From Symbiodinium microadriaticum (taxonomy: Eukaryota; Sar; Dinophyceae; Suessiales; Symbiodiniaceae): a DNA stretch of 64,000 nt. The stretch's first letter is position 1; every line of letters begins with the position of its first letter. Position numbers and translations under genes: made by a program. The stretch lies in assembly GCA_001939145.1 (NCBI GenBank), contig LSRX01000457.1:241457-305456 (forward strand), in the 5' to 3' direction. This document shows positions 32,625-44,100 of this stretch, one piece after another. Below the pieces are notes generated by a model. That model saw nothing but the letters and a program-made list of their open reading frames with translations, did not search any database and was not told the origin of the DNA.

Positions 32625-33081
32625 AACATAGTTTGGGTAAATATTTAGGCCCCTGTAATACTCCGCGCGGGACAACACAAAGGTCAATCGACGCGGACAT
32701 GTCAGCAACAGAACCTGTGGGACAGTCGCCATCATGCCAGGTCACCGAGAATTCTTGCGCCACCTGCTGGGACTTGCAAACACCACAGGGAGCTGCACTT
32801 GCAATGCTGGCCTTCCGGGAAGGAACGTCTGCCGCCAGGTCCGCAGCTGCTCGAGCGAAGCAGATGTCTTCCTCAGCGCGGCTGTCTCGGAGCAACCCCT
32901 GTGCTTGGAGAGGTTCGGCGGGCATCGAACGAAACAAACTGATGTCCTGCATCGATATCCCCATGGTCGCCGAAACCCCCTTGTGGTGCCCAGACTCGTT
33001 TCGAGAAGGCCAAGGGCTTGCCACCTCACCGGCACACGTTGCCTGCCAATCACAAGCCAAGCTCGTTGAATCGCATCGCAT
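32599..33081 (-). CDS. Hypothetical protein, end encoded by a MITE
   Basis: ATG-started frame of 160 codons with moderately G/C-rich third positions. It has an acidic/alanine-rich helical stretch (EEDICFARAAADLAADV) and a cysteine pair (PCGVCKSQQ). No family is recognised. The last eight to nine residues and the stop lie inside element H, so the original C-terminus may have been lost or replaced. The plus-strand frame over the same region (32633-33220) is the alternative reading. Confidence 0.4.
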   Translation of the reverse strand: MRCDSTSLACDWQATCAGEVASPWPSRNESGHHKGVSATMGISMQDISLFRSMPAEPLQAQGLLRDSRAEEDICFARAAADLAADVPSRKASIASAAPCGVCKSQQVAQEFSVTWHDGDCPTGSVADMSASIDLCVVPRGVLQGPKYLPKLCWRFPDSNN

Positions 33082-34122
33082 GCAGCAATTTAGTCAGGAT
33101 ACCCCCTGGAGTTCAAAAGCCCACGGCCCATGGCCCCCAAAGGTGGACATGCCTGCATGTGGGCTAAAGCGGCGCGAAGGAACTCGCAACGCCTGGCGAG
33201 GCTTTGAAAGACAGCCATGACGGCTCTGACACGGGGTCGACTCAGGACCCATGAAGACGCAGGTTGCTTGTCATGAACCATGGACAGCTCTGTTCAGCAA
33301 AAAGACAGTGGCGAGTGGCGAAGGCAGGATGCCTGATAGACAAGCCGCCGTTGCCAACACAGGTTGCATCCTGTGGCAAGACTTTTGCTGACATGGTTTG
33401 TCCGAGCGTTGACCCGGTAGTCTCAACCAAGGCGTCCCGCACAGCTTATCTGACCCTTGCCTTACTGCGCTCTCCGAGAAAAAAAAGGCTCCTCTTCCCA
33501 GCTCCAGGGTGCTCCAACCAGGTCATAGCTGCAGTAGCCTCTGTTAGATCTTACGATCTAGCTCCACATCAGGATCCCAGCTGCCCGATTCCTTCCTACT
33601 GTTAATGATATCAACCCTGCATTACCTTAAGGACCCTAAACTATGGGAATTATGGTATGTTCCTTATTATGGGTAATGCAGGATTTAGATCATCAACCGT
33701 ATCACTCTGAAGTCAGGCAGCTTTCGACGCCAGAGCGCAGAAGCAAAGAGTCACATTCCTCCGGGCACGGCATGACAACGGGGGGGTCAAGGTGCCCATC
33801 CCCCTAACAAAACTTGCAGAGCTTCCAGGAAAAGTGCCAGCTTGCCACCAGCACCCTCGATCCAGGACAGCAATTCCTCATGGTTGGGATGAATATCTCA
33901 CACCATCTCATGTTCATGTCCAAGGTAGCAAGCGAGTATCCTGAGATCTGCGGAAGTTGGCGTACCCTTCGCGGCTGAAGTTGGAGATCGGCAGGCAATG
34001 AAGGTGAACGAAGGACCACCTCCTCGGATGCCAGGTGCCGTGATGGCATCAGCGTCGAGAAGTCTCACTGAGTCACAAGCTAAACAACAAGCAAAGCTCC
34101 GAGCCCCACGAAGCCTTGGACT
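33082..34122. other. No confidently supported gene
   Basis: Open frames on both strands at 33242-33605 are not decisive. The family A element at 33597-33701 is the only clear feature; 33702-34122 holds nothing recognised. Confidence 0.4.
33597..33701. mobile_element. MITE-like inverted repeat, family A
   Basis: TACTGTTAATGATATCAACC at the left and TTTAGATCATCAACCGTA at the right; GCATTACC pairs with GGTAATGC. Nearly identical inside to the 30640 copy. Confidence 0.88.
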
Positions 34123-34225
34123 TACGGTTGATAAAAAATCCTGCATTACCCATAATAAGGAATATACCATAATTCCCATAGTTTAGGGTCCTTAAGGTAA
34201 TGCAGGATTTAGATCATCAACAGTA
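34123..34225. mobile_element. MITE-like inverted repeat, family A
   Basis: TACGGTTGATAAAAAATCCT at the left and TTAGATCATCAACAGTA at the right, in opposite internal orientation to the 33597 copy 420 bp away. It touches a minus-strand open frame whose stop it supplies. Confidence 0.88.
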
Positions 34226-34515
34226 TGTCGTACTTCCACCACTCTTCCACCTGTTGTTGTGACTCCGGCGTCTGCCGCGAGGCTTTCAAGAACATCCAGA
34301 GGCAAGTCTCTTCACAATCTGCTCGACGAAGGTCTTGTTCCGCTCGCCACAGACCAGAAGAAGAGCCCACGTACCTACAGCTGAGTTTGACAGGGACCTG
34401 TCGAGTCGACGTCGGTTCAAGCACAACAAATGCAGCCAGACCGCGCGGCTCGAGCAAACGTATGCTGGAGCGGAGTACCACCTCCAGGTCCTGCGCTGGT
34501 GCATCCCCAGGCAGG
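34209..34515 (-). CDS. Candidate exon(s), possibly frameshifted
   Basis: After a GCGCAG|G acceptor the minus strand reads DLEVVLRSSIRLLEPRGLAA and VVLEPTSTRQVPV, and later LWMFLKASRQTPESQQQVEE. In a second frame between them, GERNKTFVEQIVKRLASG has stronger G/C third positions, so one frameshift or short intron is likely. The frame closes inside the family A element (34209-34225). The family is unknown. Confidence 0.3.
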
Positions 34516-35474
34516 TGCGTATGTTTATTCATGTGTGTGGGTGCATAAAATATGTATACATATAGGTACACATACAGACATGGACATGTCAGCAGTCTTG
34601 GAGGAGGCCCATACCCTCAGAAAGCTCTTGTGAATGCTGTAGAGTTCGCCAGAATCCCAAGCTTCCTGTGGCGCCGCATGCATACAAAAGGCCCAGCTCA
34701 TTGCGATGACCATTCTCTGACCACAATTGTGGGTTTTCAAGCGGTGCATATTCGTGGCAGGGTGGATCCCAGTGATCCATGATCCCAGCACCGGGGTTCT
34801 GAGTGGAGGATGCCCTGGCATTATGAGAGATGGAGCTGCCCAACAAGGTTCATAATGGGGGCACGCTGCCAGTTCAGGTCACATGGTTTACTTTGGTGCT
34901 GGGATGTCTTTCTCAAACGGCAGTTCTGTAGTGATGCCCTTGCAATGCTGCAGCAAGATTGCCGAAAAGTGCACCCGAGGAGGAACGCATGTTCGCAATT
35001 TACTCAAACTGCGGCCGTGAATCTGTGCTCGACTATGTCGTTGGGCTCATCGCAGGACTGTCGGCTTGCAGTTCGTGCTGCTATAGTTATACTGACCGGC
35101 ATGCACTGCACATGAAAGCATATCCTCGTGCCCAAATCATTGTTGAAGAGATTTCCGGTACAGCTTGTGCCTTGTGGGAGCCCACACTCTTGGCACAAAC
35201 CCTCCAGATGGTGTCTTGTTTTTGACTCTTCTCGGAACCTAGCTCTGCTCCTCGTGTTCGCGCATCTCGACCACAACCAGGACCCGCTCGGCGTGTCTTG
35301 GCAGGCCTGTGCTCACGCCATCCCATAGCATAGCATAGTATAGAGTATGCAAGCCGAAAAAGCCCGGCTTTCTCACAAGTGGGTAGTGCTATCAGGTTGG
35401 ATGTGCGGCTCTGCTTGTTTTCTCACCAGGCAGGCACTTCGGATTGATCGTATCTTAGGCAGACCGAATGCGGA
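34516..35474. other. No confidently supported gene
   Basis: Several frames of 70-100 codons overlap on both strands (34525-35276). None shows a recognisable domain or consistent splice ends. Confidence 0.35.
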
Positions 35475-36161
35475 TCAAGCCCCCGCAGACGGATCTGAAT
35501 CATGGGCAGTTTTCATCTTGCTACCTATGTTAAAGTAATGGAAGCTGGTCTCACAACCCTTCTGCTCAGTCGGCGCAAAGCAAAACACTCCCATCTTCCA
35601 TGGCTTGCCCTCGCTTCGGAAGCTCGCAATGCGCACAAAAGCAAATTCCGCCGGGGTTGCTGCAGTGTCTCCTGGGTGCCAGGGTGCAGCTTCCACAACG
35701 ACGGCCGGCCCCTGTTCCGGTCCGGGGAGTTCCCGGTGGAGACGGAGGCGCAAGGAGGTGCTGGAGCCATCCCAGTGGGGCCACTGCTGTGTACTCCAAT
35801 CAGAGAACCCCTGGTTTGTCACCACGCAGGACAGCCTGGGCACGCCATCGCAAAACTCGATGCCGGCTTTGATCCAGGTGAGCTCATCCACAATCACCAT
35901 GGCACCAGCTTGATCAAATTGTGCTCGGGGGTGCAGGGTGAAAGCTAAGGACATGGTTGCCTCGGAGTCAGCCACCGGACACACCAAGACCTGACCGTCA
36001 TGCTTGATGAGCAGGGGCTTGTAAAAGGTCCGACTCCAGAAGTCCTTCTTTGCTGTTGGCTGGACTCGCAGCCCCTTGCCAGCTTCGGTCAAAGACCAGT
36101 GCTCGGGCTCCGCGGGCTCCCACACCAAACTGGGATCGGCAAATGACTCGACGCTAGCCAT
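35475..36161 (-). CDS. DUF1349 (concanavalin A-like, REE1-type) protein
   Basis: Intronless, 228 residues from ATG 36161. Family motifs appear in order: KDFWSRTFYKP (about 40-50), a FDQAGAMVIVDELTWIKAGI block (about 83-102), RLSCVVTNQGFSDWSTQQWP, LRLRLHRE, FVRIASF and MGVFCFAPTEQKGCETSFHY. This matches the DUF1349 jelly-roll fold, whose yeast member YJL217W/REE1 is linked to enolase regulation; a substrate is not known. It is complete by length. A weak spliced-leader-like string (CATTTCGGCACA, 10 of 12) ends six bases before the ATG, which with the lack of introns would suit a processed-mRNA origin, but it is not strong. The plus-strand frames over this region are shadows. Confidence 0.88.
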   Translation of the reverse strand: MASVESFADPSLVWEPAEPEHWSLTEAGKGLRVQPTAKKDFWSRTFYKPLLIKHDGQVLVCPVADSEATMSLAFTLHPRAQFDQAGAMVIVDELTWIKAGIEFCDGVPRLSCVVTNQGFSDWSTQQWPHWDGSSTSLRLRLHRELPGPEQGPAVVVEAAPWHPGDTAATPAEFAFVRIASFRSEGKPWKMGVFCFAPTEQKGCETSFHYFNIGSKMKTAHDSDPSAGA

Positions 36162-37110
36162 CAAGAATGTGCCGAAATGACAAGAGACTCGGTACAGCCC
36201 TCCCTGCCTGACCCGTTTTGATCAGCAACAGCAGCGGGTGAGAATTTGTTCTGGTGGAGTGAAGACGTGTCAACTCAAGGCTAGCCGTCGCGTCCATGCG
36301 CATCATCAGGGCGCCTGTGAATGGGCCGGTGTCCATAGCCTTGCGGCGCTGCGATAGGTAGTCCTGCAAGCGTGAATCTGAACAGGAACAATAGGAAGAA
36401 AAATATAGGAAATATAGGAAGAAGAATAATACTGATCGCAGTAAGAACGACAATAGTGCTCACAATTATAACAAGAAGATTGAAATTCTAGCAGTAATCC
36501 GCCGAGGCCGCGTCTTGGGGTTCACCTGACATGCGCTTTTCGGGCACACATTTTGGCCAATTCCAAACAGTTTTCATCGCTTTTCCTGCCATTCTCCTCT
36601 AGCCGGCCCTTGCCCCCCTTCCCCCCCACCCCTCCACGCCACCCGCTCCCTGCCTGCCGCCCCCAAACGACGGAAGGTTGGGTAAGAAGATGGTCCAGCG
36701 GAGATTATCCCCCTCCAGCGTCTTGAGGGTTAAACTAAGACCTATCCTCCTCCCGACATTGACATGCGTTTTTTGGGCACATTTTCGACCCCCCCGCCCC
36801 GGCTGGCCCCTCCTTGACCTGTCCTTTCCCTTCGTTCCAGCCGCTGCCCGGGAGGGGCTGCTGCACTGTCGAGCCGAGGCGGGCTATGCAGCATTAATTT
36901 TCCCATAGTATAATCGTGATAATGATAATACAAGCAATGGTCGTAATGGGAACAATAAGCCCTTACGTCCTTCCAGATGCGGTAGCTACTCTGTCGCCAG
37001 GAGCGCCACTGGGAAAGAGTTGTGTTGGTGACTCCTTGACTGCTTCATGCAGTGGGCCCATGCTACAGCTCCCACATATGGGGATCTCTTCATGAAGCTG
37101 GCCACATAAT
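36162..37110. other. No supported gene
   Basis: Pyrimidine-rich stretches with runs of C (36600-36640, 36785-36800) and an A/T-rich block near 36400-36480. Nothing recognised. Confidence 0.5.
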
Positions 37111-37150
37111 TTCGGCGCTCACACTCGGACAATCCAAGCGAGGCATCTGG
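37111..37150 (+). repeat. Cassette type P4
   Basis: TTCGGCGCTCACACTCGGAC plus AATCCAAGCGAGGCATCTGG. The sister copy is at 45753-45792. Confidence 0.7.
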
Positions 37151-37762
37151 TCATAGGCCGGTCGGCAAGTGATTGAGTGTTCCATATAACAATTATCCAA
37201 CTGGTCTGGGTCCATATGTGGGTCCGTAAGTGAAACTTCTGTGTCTGAAACTCCCGAATCTTCACCGGCAGCAGCAGAAGCAGCTGTCCTCGAAGCTCGG
37301 CAGGGCCCGGACCAAGCCGAAAGGCCAGGCCGCGTAGGACGTGGACGCTGAAACCTAGTCCACTTCTTCTTTCGCTCAGCGCTGTCTGATTTGAGCTACA
37401 GAGACCCTGTGAATGAATGGGCCAAGGCACTGAGAGTTTCCGAATCCTCCTCGCCTGTGTGAGGGCTGGATGTAACTGCAATGCACCGCCTGCTGGGTGC
37501 CAGCGCCTCTGCACAAAAGTCCACCGGCATCGGCCTGCTAAGTCTGCAGCAGCGCTTCAGGGCTGGAAGGTGCATGTTAATTTTTTGCAACTTGAGACTG
37601 GTTCGCAGGAACTTCTGTGGCTCGCATCGCTGCCTCTGTCGTTGGCAGTGGCATGGCAGCCGGGCGTGGACCCCATGGCGGAGAAGCAAGGAACAAAAGC
37701 CATTAATTTTTAAGTACAACTCTTCGTGCCATGTGCTTTCCAATCCACAAACATTGATTCTG

Positions 37763-37833
37763 TGCGCGTGTGCGCGTGTGTGGGTGTGTGGGTGTGTGTG
37801 TGTGTGTGTGTCTCTGTGTGTCTGTGTGTCTGT
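37763..37833. repeat. TG microsatellite
   Basis: GTGTG run with interspersed GGGTG and TCTGTG words. Confidence 0.9.
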
Positions 37834-38290
37834 GTACTGGTTTGCTCGTAGCCTAGACGGCATCGCTCTTAACGGCAACTGGCGCACACAGCGACCACAA
37901 TGAACGGCTCGATGGCACAAGAACACCGCTCAGCCCGGAGCTGACGATCCTGACGACAGCTGCAGGTACCCCAGCCTGGCAGCCACAAACCGCATACACC
38001 ACGATCCGTCTCATTGCGTGTTGGGCATTATATATCGAGCCCTGGGAGCAAGAGCTACTTCTTGGGACTAGCATAGGCAGCGTGTAGCTTTACAATGCCA
38101 GGGCGCTGTGATGTCATGTTAAAATGGCTCAGCCGAAGCTGGGTCGGAGTTTCAATGTCGCTGAGGCATCGGCAACGTCAAAGTTTCGCAATCTTTGGGC
38201 TGGTAGCCTCAGGCACTTCTGGCGCTTCAATTCGACCACCCAAGTAGTCGAAACAGAATGGATCCTTTCTGGGTGTTTCGGGTGTCGATA

Positions 38291-38407
38291 TACAGTAGAA
38301 GCCAGAAAGTTGGAACATCATTCTCCTCATGCCGTTCAGGTAAAGCACAGGAAATCCCAGCACTAATCATCCTAAATCCATGTTCCAACTTTCTGGAGTG
38401 CACTGTA
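38291..38407. mobile_element. pogo/Tc1-like MITE, family G
   Basis: TACAGTAGAAGCCAGAAAGT and TTGGAACAT at the left pair with ATGTTCCAACTTTCTGG and CACTGTA at the right (about 25 of 28 positions). TA flanks a CAGT terminus, as in Tc1/mariner-pogo elements. The 60-bp interior has no coding capacity. Confidence 0.7.
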
Positions 38408-38547
38408 GGCAGAATCGGGAAGTGAAGACAGGACTATTCTTGGTGCGATGCGTAGGAGCTCCCGGAGCTCCATCTCCGCATCCTCCAGTCGACCTCAGGG
38501 GATGAGGCTTTGGAAGTCCTTTGAATTTGAGAACCCTAACCCCCCCC

Positions 38548-38657
38548 CCCAGGTACCTACTATATAAGCTACCAGAGCCCCCAGGGCCCTATGTAGTAGG
38601 TACCTACTATATAGGGTACTAGAACCCCCAGGGCCCTATGTAGAAGGTACCTGGGAG
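38548..38657. repeat. Duplicated palindromic unit
   Basis: AGGTACCTACTATATA...CCCCCAGGGCCCTATGTAGT is repeated next to itself with small changes; each unit is itself self-complementary around GGTACC. Confidence 0.75.
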
Positions 38658-38810
38658 GTTAGTGGAAGGTCCTTGTAGGACCTGAGGGCAGAGAGTGACA
38701 GGTCTCCGGCCTGTTTGCTGAAGAGCCATGGCCTCAGCACTCAAGCTCATGGATCCTAAAGAGTTCAGCAATAGGATCTTGAACCCAATCCTTGGGGTTT
38801 GAGGTTTTGG

Positions 38811-38920
38811 GATACTGAAACAGTACATTTTGAGTAGAACTTTAGGATCCTTTGGTTTAAGATTTGGGTTTAGGGATCCTGAAACAATGGATTTTGAGTA
38901 GAACTTTAGGATCCTTTGGT
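38811..38920. repeat. Direct repeat pair, 46 bp each
   Basis: GATACTGAAACAGTACATTT...CCTTTGGT (38811-38856) recurs as GATCCTGAAACAATGGATTT... at 38875-38920. Confidence 0.8.
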
Positions 38921-38958
38921 CGGCAAGACAACAGCACAGGATCTCCGAGGACATGTGC

Positions 38959-39010
38959 ATCCTAAACCCTAACCCCTAAACCCTAACCCCCAAACCCTAA
39001 ACCCTAAAAC
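38959..39010. repeat. Interstitial CCCTAAA array
   Basis: Six to seven CCCTAAA/CCCTAACC units in one orientation. Confidence 0.9.
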
Positions 39011-39182
39011 TGTTGCAGCGTGGGGTGGCAGTACCCAACCTAAGGTCAGGAAAGCAAGGCAACCGGGGGGGGCTCTCGGTGCTCAGGCCCTGACCCTGGC
39101 GAGCCGGGCGGGACCCTGCGTCGGGTCCAGTTCCGTGGCCTTGGAGCCGTTCTTCCGGGCTACCAGGAGCGTCCCATCAGCC

Positions 39183-39690
39183 CGATATCCACAACTACAT
39201 AGATACACACACATGTATAGATATGTGTATATATGTGTACATTATTTAAGTACACACGTATCTATCCATCTACCTATCGATCTATCTATCCATGGATGGA
39301 CAATCCTTGACCTGCCCAGACGTCTTTTTCCACGCTCCGTGAAGACAGCGTCGCGCTCCGGATGAGAAATCTGAAGTTGAAACCTCGCTCCCTTCTCCTT
39401 CTAAGGGTGTTGCAAACGCTTGGGGTCAGGATTTGGTCGGATTGACGATGATTTGTGAGCATGTGTATAACCTGCATCGACTCTATACGCTCACCAAGAA
39501 AGAGAAGCAGCCCTACAGAGACTCTGAAAGGGTGGGTGGGTCCTATATATATATATATACACATACACACATATACACATAGGTCTGTATGTGTGTATAT
39601 ATATATACACACATACACATACACATACACATACATATACATATACATATGTATGCATGTATATATATATATATATACATAATTATACAG
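39183..39690. repeat. Microsatellite cluster (ACAT, ATCT, TA/CA)
   Basis: Runs at 39183-39295 and 39544-39690 flank about 250 bp of unique sequence. Tyr/His/Thr-rich frames here are repeat translations. Confidence 0.85.
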
Positions 39691-39882
39691 GTTTCCTGAA
39701 CCTCCCTGAGAAGGCCTCTAAGAAACTGAGCTCCGATCCCGCCGTGCCTCCTCCAGGGCCTCTGGGAATCGCCGAAGCCTCGAGAAAAAGACGCCCATCG
39801 TGAGGGTCCAAATAGTTTCGACTCTAGGGGTTTAGGGGTTTAGGGCTTAGGGATTCTTTCTTTTTTTTTTTTTTTTTTTTTT

Positions 39883-40573
39883 NNNNNNNNNNNNNNNNNN
39901 NNNNNNNNNNNNNNNNNNNNNNNNNNNNNNNNNNNNNNNNNNNNNNNNNNNNNNNNNNNNNNNNNNNNNNNNNNNNNNNNNNNNNNNNNNNNNNNNNNNN
40001 NNNNNNNNNNNNNNNNNNNNNNNNNNNNNNNNNNNNNNNNNNNNNNNNNNNNNNNNNNNNNNNNNNNNNNNNNNNNNNNNNNNNNNNNNNNNNNNNNNNN
40101 NNNNNNNNNNNNNNNNNNNNNNNNNNNNNNNNNNNNNNNNNNNNNNNNNNNNNNNNNNNNNNNNNNNNNNNNNNNNNNNNNNNNNNNNNNNNNNNNNNNN
40201 NNNNNNNNNNNNNNNNNNNNNNNNNNNNNNNNNNNNNNNNNNNNNNNNNNNNNNNNNNNNNNNNNNNNNNNNNNNNNNNNNNNNNNNNNNNNNNNNNNNN
40301 NNNNNNNNNNNNNNNNNNNNNNNNNNNNNNNNNNNNNNNNNNNNNNNNNNNNNNNNNNNNNNNNNNNNNNNNNNNNNNNNNNNNNNNNNNNNNNNNNNNN
40401 NNNNNNNNNNNNNNNNNNNNNNNNNNNNNNNNNNNNNNNNNNNNNNNNNNNNNNNNNNNNNNNNNNNNNNNNNNNNNNNNNNNNNNNNNNNNNNNNNNNN
40501 NNNNNNNNNNNNNNNNNNNNNNNNNNNNNNNNNNNNNNNNNNNNNNNNNNNNNNNNNNNNNNNNNNNNNNNNN
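39883..40573. other. Assembly gap (Ns)
   Basis: 691 Ns preceded by a T run (39861-39882) and followed by a TATAC microsatellite (40586-40623). It hides the 3' part of the gene at 40625-41133. Confidence 0.99.
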
Positions 40574-40624
40574 TTATTATGCTATATTATATTATACTAT
40601 ACTATACTATACTATACTATACTC

Positions 40625-41133
40625 CTGACAGAAACGATCGGTTGCACTTGCTACTTCTGCAGGGGGCTGCTTGTTTTGTTTCGCGCGCGGCATGCGATGA
40701 AACCTATTCTTGAGGCAGTTCTGCTGCAGCATGGCATGAAAGGGATGGCAGTCATTGTCCTGTTGCTGTGCTTCGGCTTCTTCCCATTTAAGTTTGAGCC
40801 GTCCCTCTCGCACACGCGATGCCTCACAATTGGCATAGCCAACAAGATGCCAAGGGCACCCGCATCGCTGCAGAAAGTCGCTGTAGCTTTCGGCGCGATA
40901 ATTCAACACCTGAACCGAAGCCTCTGTGCCGGACCGGCCCGATAGAGGGTTTAGGGTCTAGGGGTGATTCACTGTACCCTTTTTTGAACGAGGTCTCTCT
41001 GAAGTGCCTCCAAGCTGCCTGCTTCATCGATGACTCGTGCATCCACAGGCAAGAAATGGTACCCTAAACCCTCAACCCAAAAACCTTTACTCTGTAGTGC
41101 ATCAGTTTCTGCCAGGCTCGGGTCCAAGGACAT
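40625..41133 (-). CDS. 5' part of an unidentified gene, cut by the gap
   Basis: Exon 1 is 41133-40978 (ATG, 52 codons: MSLDPSLAETDALQ ... YHFLPVDARVIDEAGSLEAL ... VQKR) with an AGG|GTACAG donor. The intron is 68 bp. Exon 2 is 40909-40625 (95 codons, GTTCAG acceptor, GA donor), with AESYSDFLQRCGCPWHLVGY and a charged helical run RLKLKWEEAEAQQQDN. Both exons are phase 0. The protein continues into the Ns. The family is not recognised. A TTTAGGG word at 41062-41068 (as CCCTAAA on the plus strand) is read through as codons, so this telomere-like word is coding here. Further open frames to 41354 on the same strand were not joined. Confidence 0.6.
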
Positions 41134-44100
41134 TGCAACAGTATCCGACTGCTTGTATCTTCGAGGCGCGGTGAAGTTCGCTCATGGATTGGCTTGGGCT
41201 CTTCAGCTGCTAGCAGACAGTGCAAGTACTCGACAAACTTCGTACCCCCAGGCAAGCCAGCCCCTGCGAAGCCTACGGGACGTCGACGTCTGTGCCGTCT
41301 GTGCCGAGAGTGAGCAGAATATAACAGAGAATTCGCTATGTACGGGCAGAGCATAAAATCTATGTTGGGTCGCGCGGCTCGGGCGAAGTACTAGAGAAGC
41401 CAAGAGGAGAGTAGCATATGCAGGTCGTGATCATCGGTTGCGGCAAGATCTCGACATCGGTTCCCATCTGGTTGCGGGAGACTTATACCTCAAGTTCGGG
41501 CAGCACATGGAGGGTCAAAGAAAGAGGAGCCGATCATAGGCAGCGCAGTGCAGCTCCAGCTCCTTGCGAGGGTTCCGTGAAAATTTGTGGTGCCTTGGTT
41601 GGTAGTTCGTTGTATGTAACGCAGGAACCGGATTAAGAAACCCTGGGTCGAGATTAAACTGCTTAATAGTCTTAATATGTATCCTAGGTCCTACTATTTT
41701 GGGTTAGGTAACCAAAATTTCTTCATCAGGTTCCTACATTAATAAGGACCTCGGATTTAAGGTTTCATCTTCAGGCTTAAACAGGGTCCCTACATTTCTG
41801 ACACTCGCATGTGACAACGACGCAACAACTTGCAACCTCGAGCAGGCAACCATGCAGTCGGCTTCAAAGGGGGGTCTTAGCAAGTCTCTGAAGGGCTTTT
41901 AAATTTAAGGGTGCTACGAAGGGCTCTACTATAATATAACGGTATTTAAGAAGGGCTCTCAAGAATTAGAATAGGATTCCTTTAAGGGTTCCTTATCAAG
42001 GGCTCTAGAATAGGGGACTTTAAGGATCGTATGAAAGTTCCTCTCCATTGAAAAGGTTCCACACATGTTGCTACGGGGGTACGGGCGTTAAGAATCAGAA
42101 CAGGGGTTCCGTTCAGGGTTCCTTTTGAAGAGTTCTATAGCAAAGGGTGACTTTGGGGCTACTATACGGGTTTAGCATAGGAAACATGGAGCGTCCTCCT
42201 GCGCAGCAGCTTACAAATCCTCAGTTGATCGGATGTTTGAGTCTACGTACTGGCAGCAGTAAGCGCTTGGCAATCCAGAGCAAAGCAAAACCGAGAGTCA
42301 CCGTCCTATGCACTGCAGACCTTAAAATTTTGACTTGGGGTGTTTTGGTATACTCTGCTGATGATGGGGAATCCAAGTTGCCAAGGAGCCCCAAATCTAT
42401 CCCTTTTGCAACAGGCTCTCCACTTCACCCGGAGTTGGAGCAAGCAGCCCTAGCAGAAACCCTAAACCCTAAGACGAGGGGCCATAGGGCTTCCATTGAT
42501 GACGATGCCCTCCTGCTCGAGTCCTTGATCTGTATCCAAAGTCACCTCGCGGAGTCTGGAACCGGGGCTGGACACATGCAATGTAGGTCTTGCCTTCATA
42601 GCACTATGCATTAACTAAATGGTAGTAGGAAAAGCAGTAGTGATAGCATTAGTTGGAGAAGTACTGGTAGTCATAATTGTAGACGTGTAGGGGAAGTGTC
42701 TCAGCAACGGTAGCCGCAGTCAGCCCCCTGAGCCGGGATGATGTTTGAAATGCGCAGTTACTAATTACCGCCATTAAGGAAGTCAAGGTAGGAGTAACTT
42801 TTGATAAGATTACTACTACCTTGACGTTTACTATTACAAGTATTATGATTAGTATTTTGGTGATGGTGATTATTTGCTGTTATTCTCACTATCCTCTGCA
42901 AAAGCTTCCCATCGAACTAACCCAAGAAACCACGGAAACCAACTATGGGCGGCCTAGTGTGCAGCAAAAGGACAGCGAAACCTAAGGCCGCAAAGGGTCG
43001 TATGAGAGGCACCTCGAGAGAAGCTACGGTATGTACATTCAATTCGTTTCCCTCACATTGTGGCCTGGAGATGCAATAACTTATGTGCCAGGACTGGTCA
43101 AAGATCGAAGGACCCAGAGTTGGAAATGCAGCAGCCACCAAAATGTTGAACGAACTAGTGTAGGTCGGTGTGCCACTCGCAACTCGGCAACACCAGGCAA
43201 CAACTTCGGGCGAAACAAACAAACTAGGTTCACAGCTACAGTGCAGGGTCGGTGTCGGGTCAGTCTATCTCCACGGCTGCTCTACCTGGTCTACCTTGTT
43301 GAATCAGGTCAAAAGGATAGTAAAGCAGCGAAACCTCCGCAATGATTTCTGTTCAAGCCGGTGCTTGCACGAAGTGCGAGGGCGACTACACGACAAAACC
43401 TAAACCCTAAACCCTAAACCCCTAAACCTTCACGTCTTCTGTTCCCAGCCAAGCTGCGGTAATGATGCTGCCCTTGAAATCGACCTCTCCGGCCCAAAAA
43501 AACTAAAACAAAAAATCGGCCTCCCGATGCAGTATCTTATGATACTATATCATTTTTGTGACATGCTATGTTAGAATATAATTAATTACTGTACTACACT
43601 ATCATATAAGATCAGATCATTTCACTTACTATAGTACCCGGGTATGATAATGTACTATACTGATATCATATCATGTCATATACTATAATAGTTTTGCAGA
43701 AAAGAACCAAAGAATACAAAAACACCCGTGCCTGGTGGCTCTCACCCTGGTCGCTCTTGCGAGCTTCCTGGTTCGACAGAGTGCAGTCACTTTATGGGCT
43801 CTGGGATTAGGGTTTAGGGTTTGCCGCGGAATGGCGCTTACACTAGGCGATAGCGTCTTGCAACAAGGTTGTGTCGAGTGCATCGTACTATCGATACGAG
43901 CTGCGAATGCATGTCTATAGAGCCCCACGCCGTATAAGGCTGCCAAGCCTAAACTCATGCCATTGCACTTCCTTCCTTTCCAGCAGCCGGTCCGTCTGCA
44001 TGTTTGGTTTGCTAGGGATTAGGGTTCAGGCTTTTTTTTGAGGGCCATTTTCCGCCTGCTGGATCTTTAACTTCGGAAATCGGCCTTGCAGAAGGCTCTG

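Noticed and set aside
35502-35948. Plus-strand 148-codon frame
   Set aside because: Antisense shadow of the DUF1349 gene.
38105-38130. TTAAAATGGCTCAG as a spliced-leader match
   Set aside because: Only the GGCTCA core agrees; too short to separate from chance.
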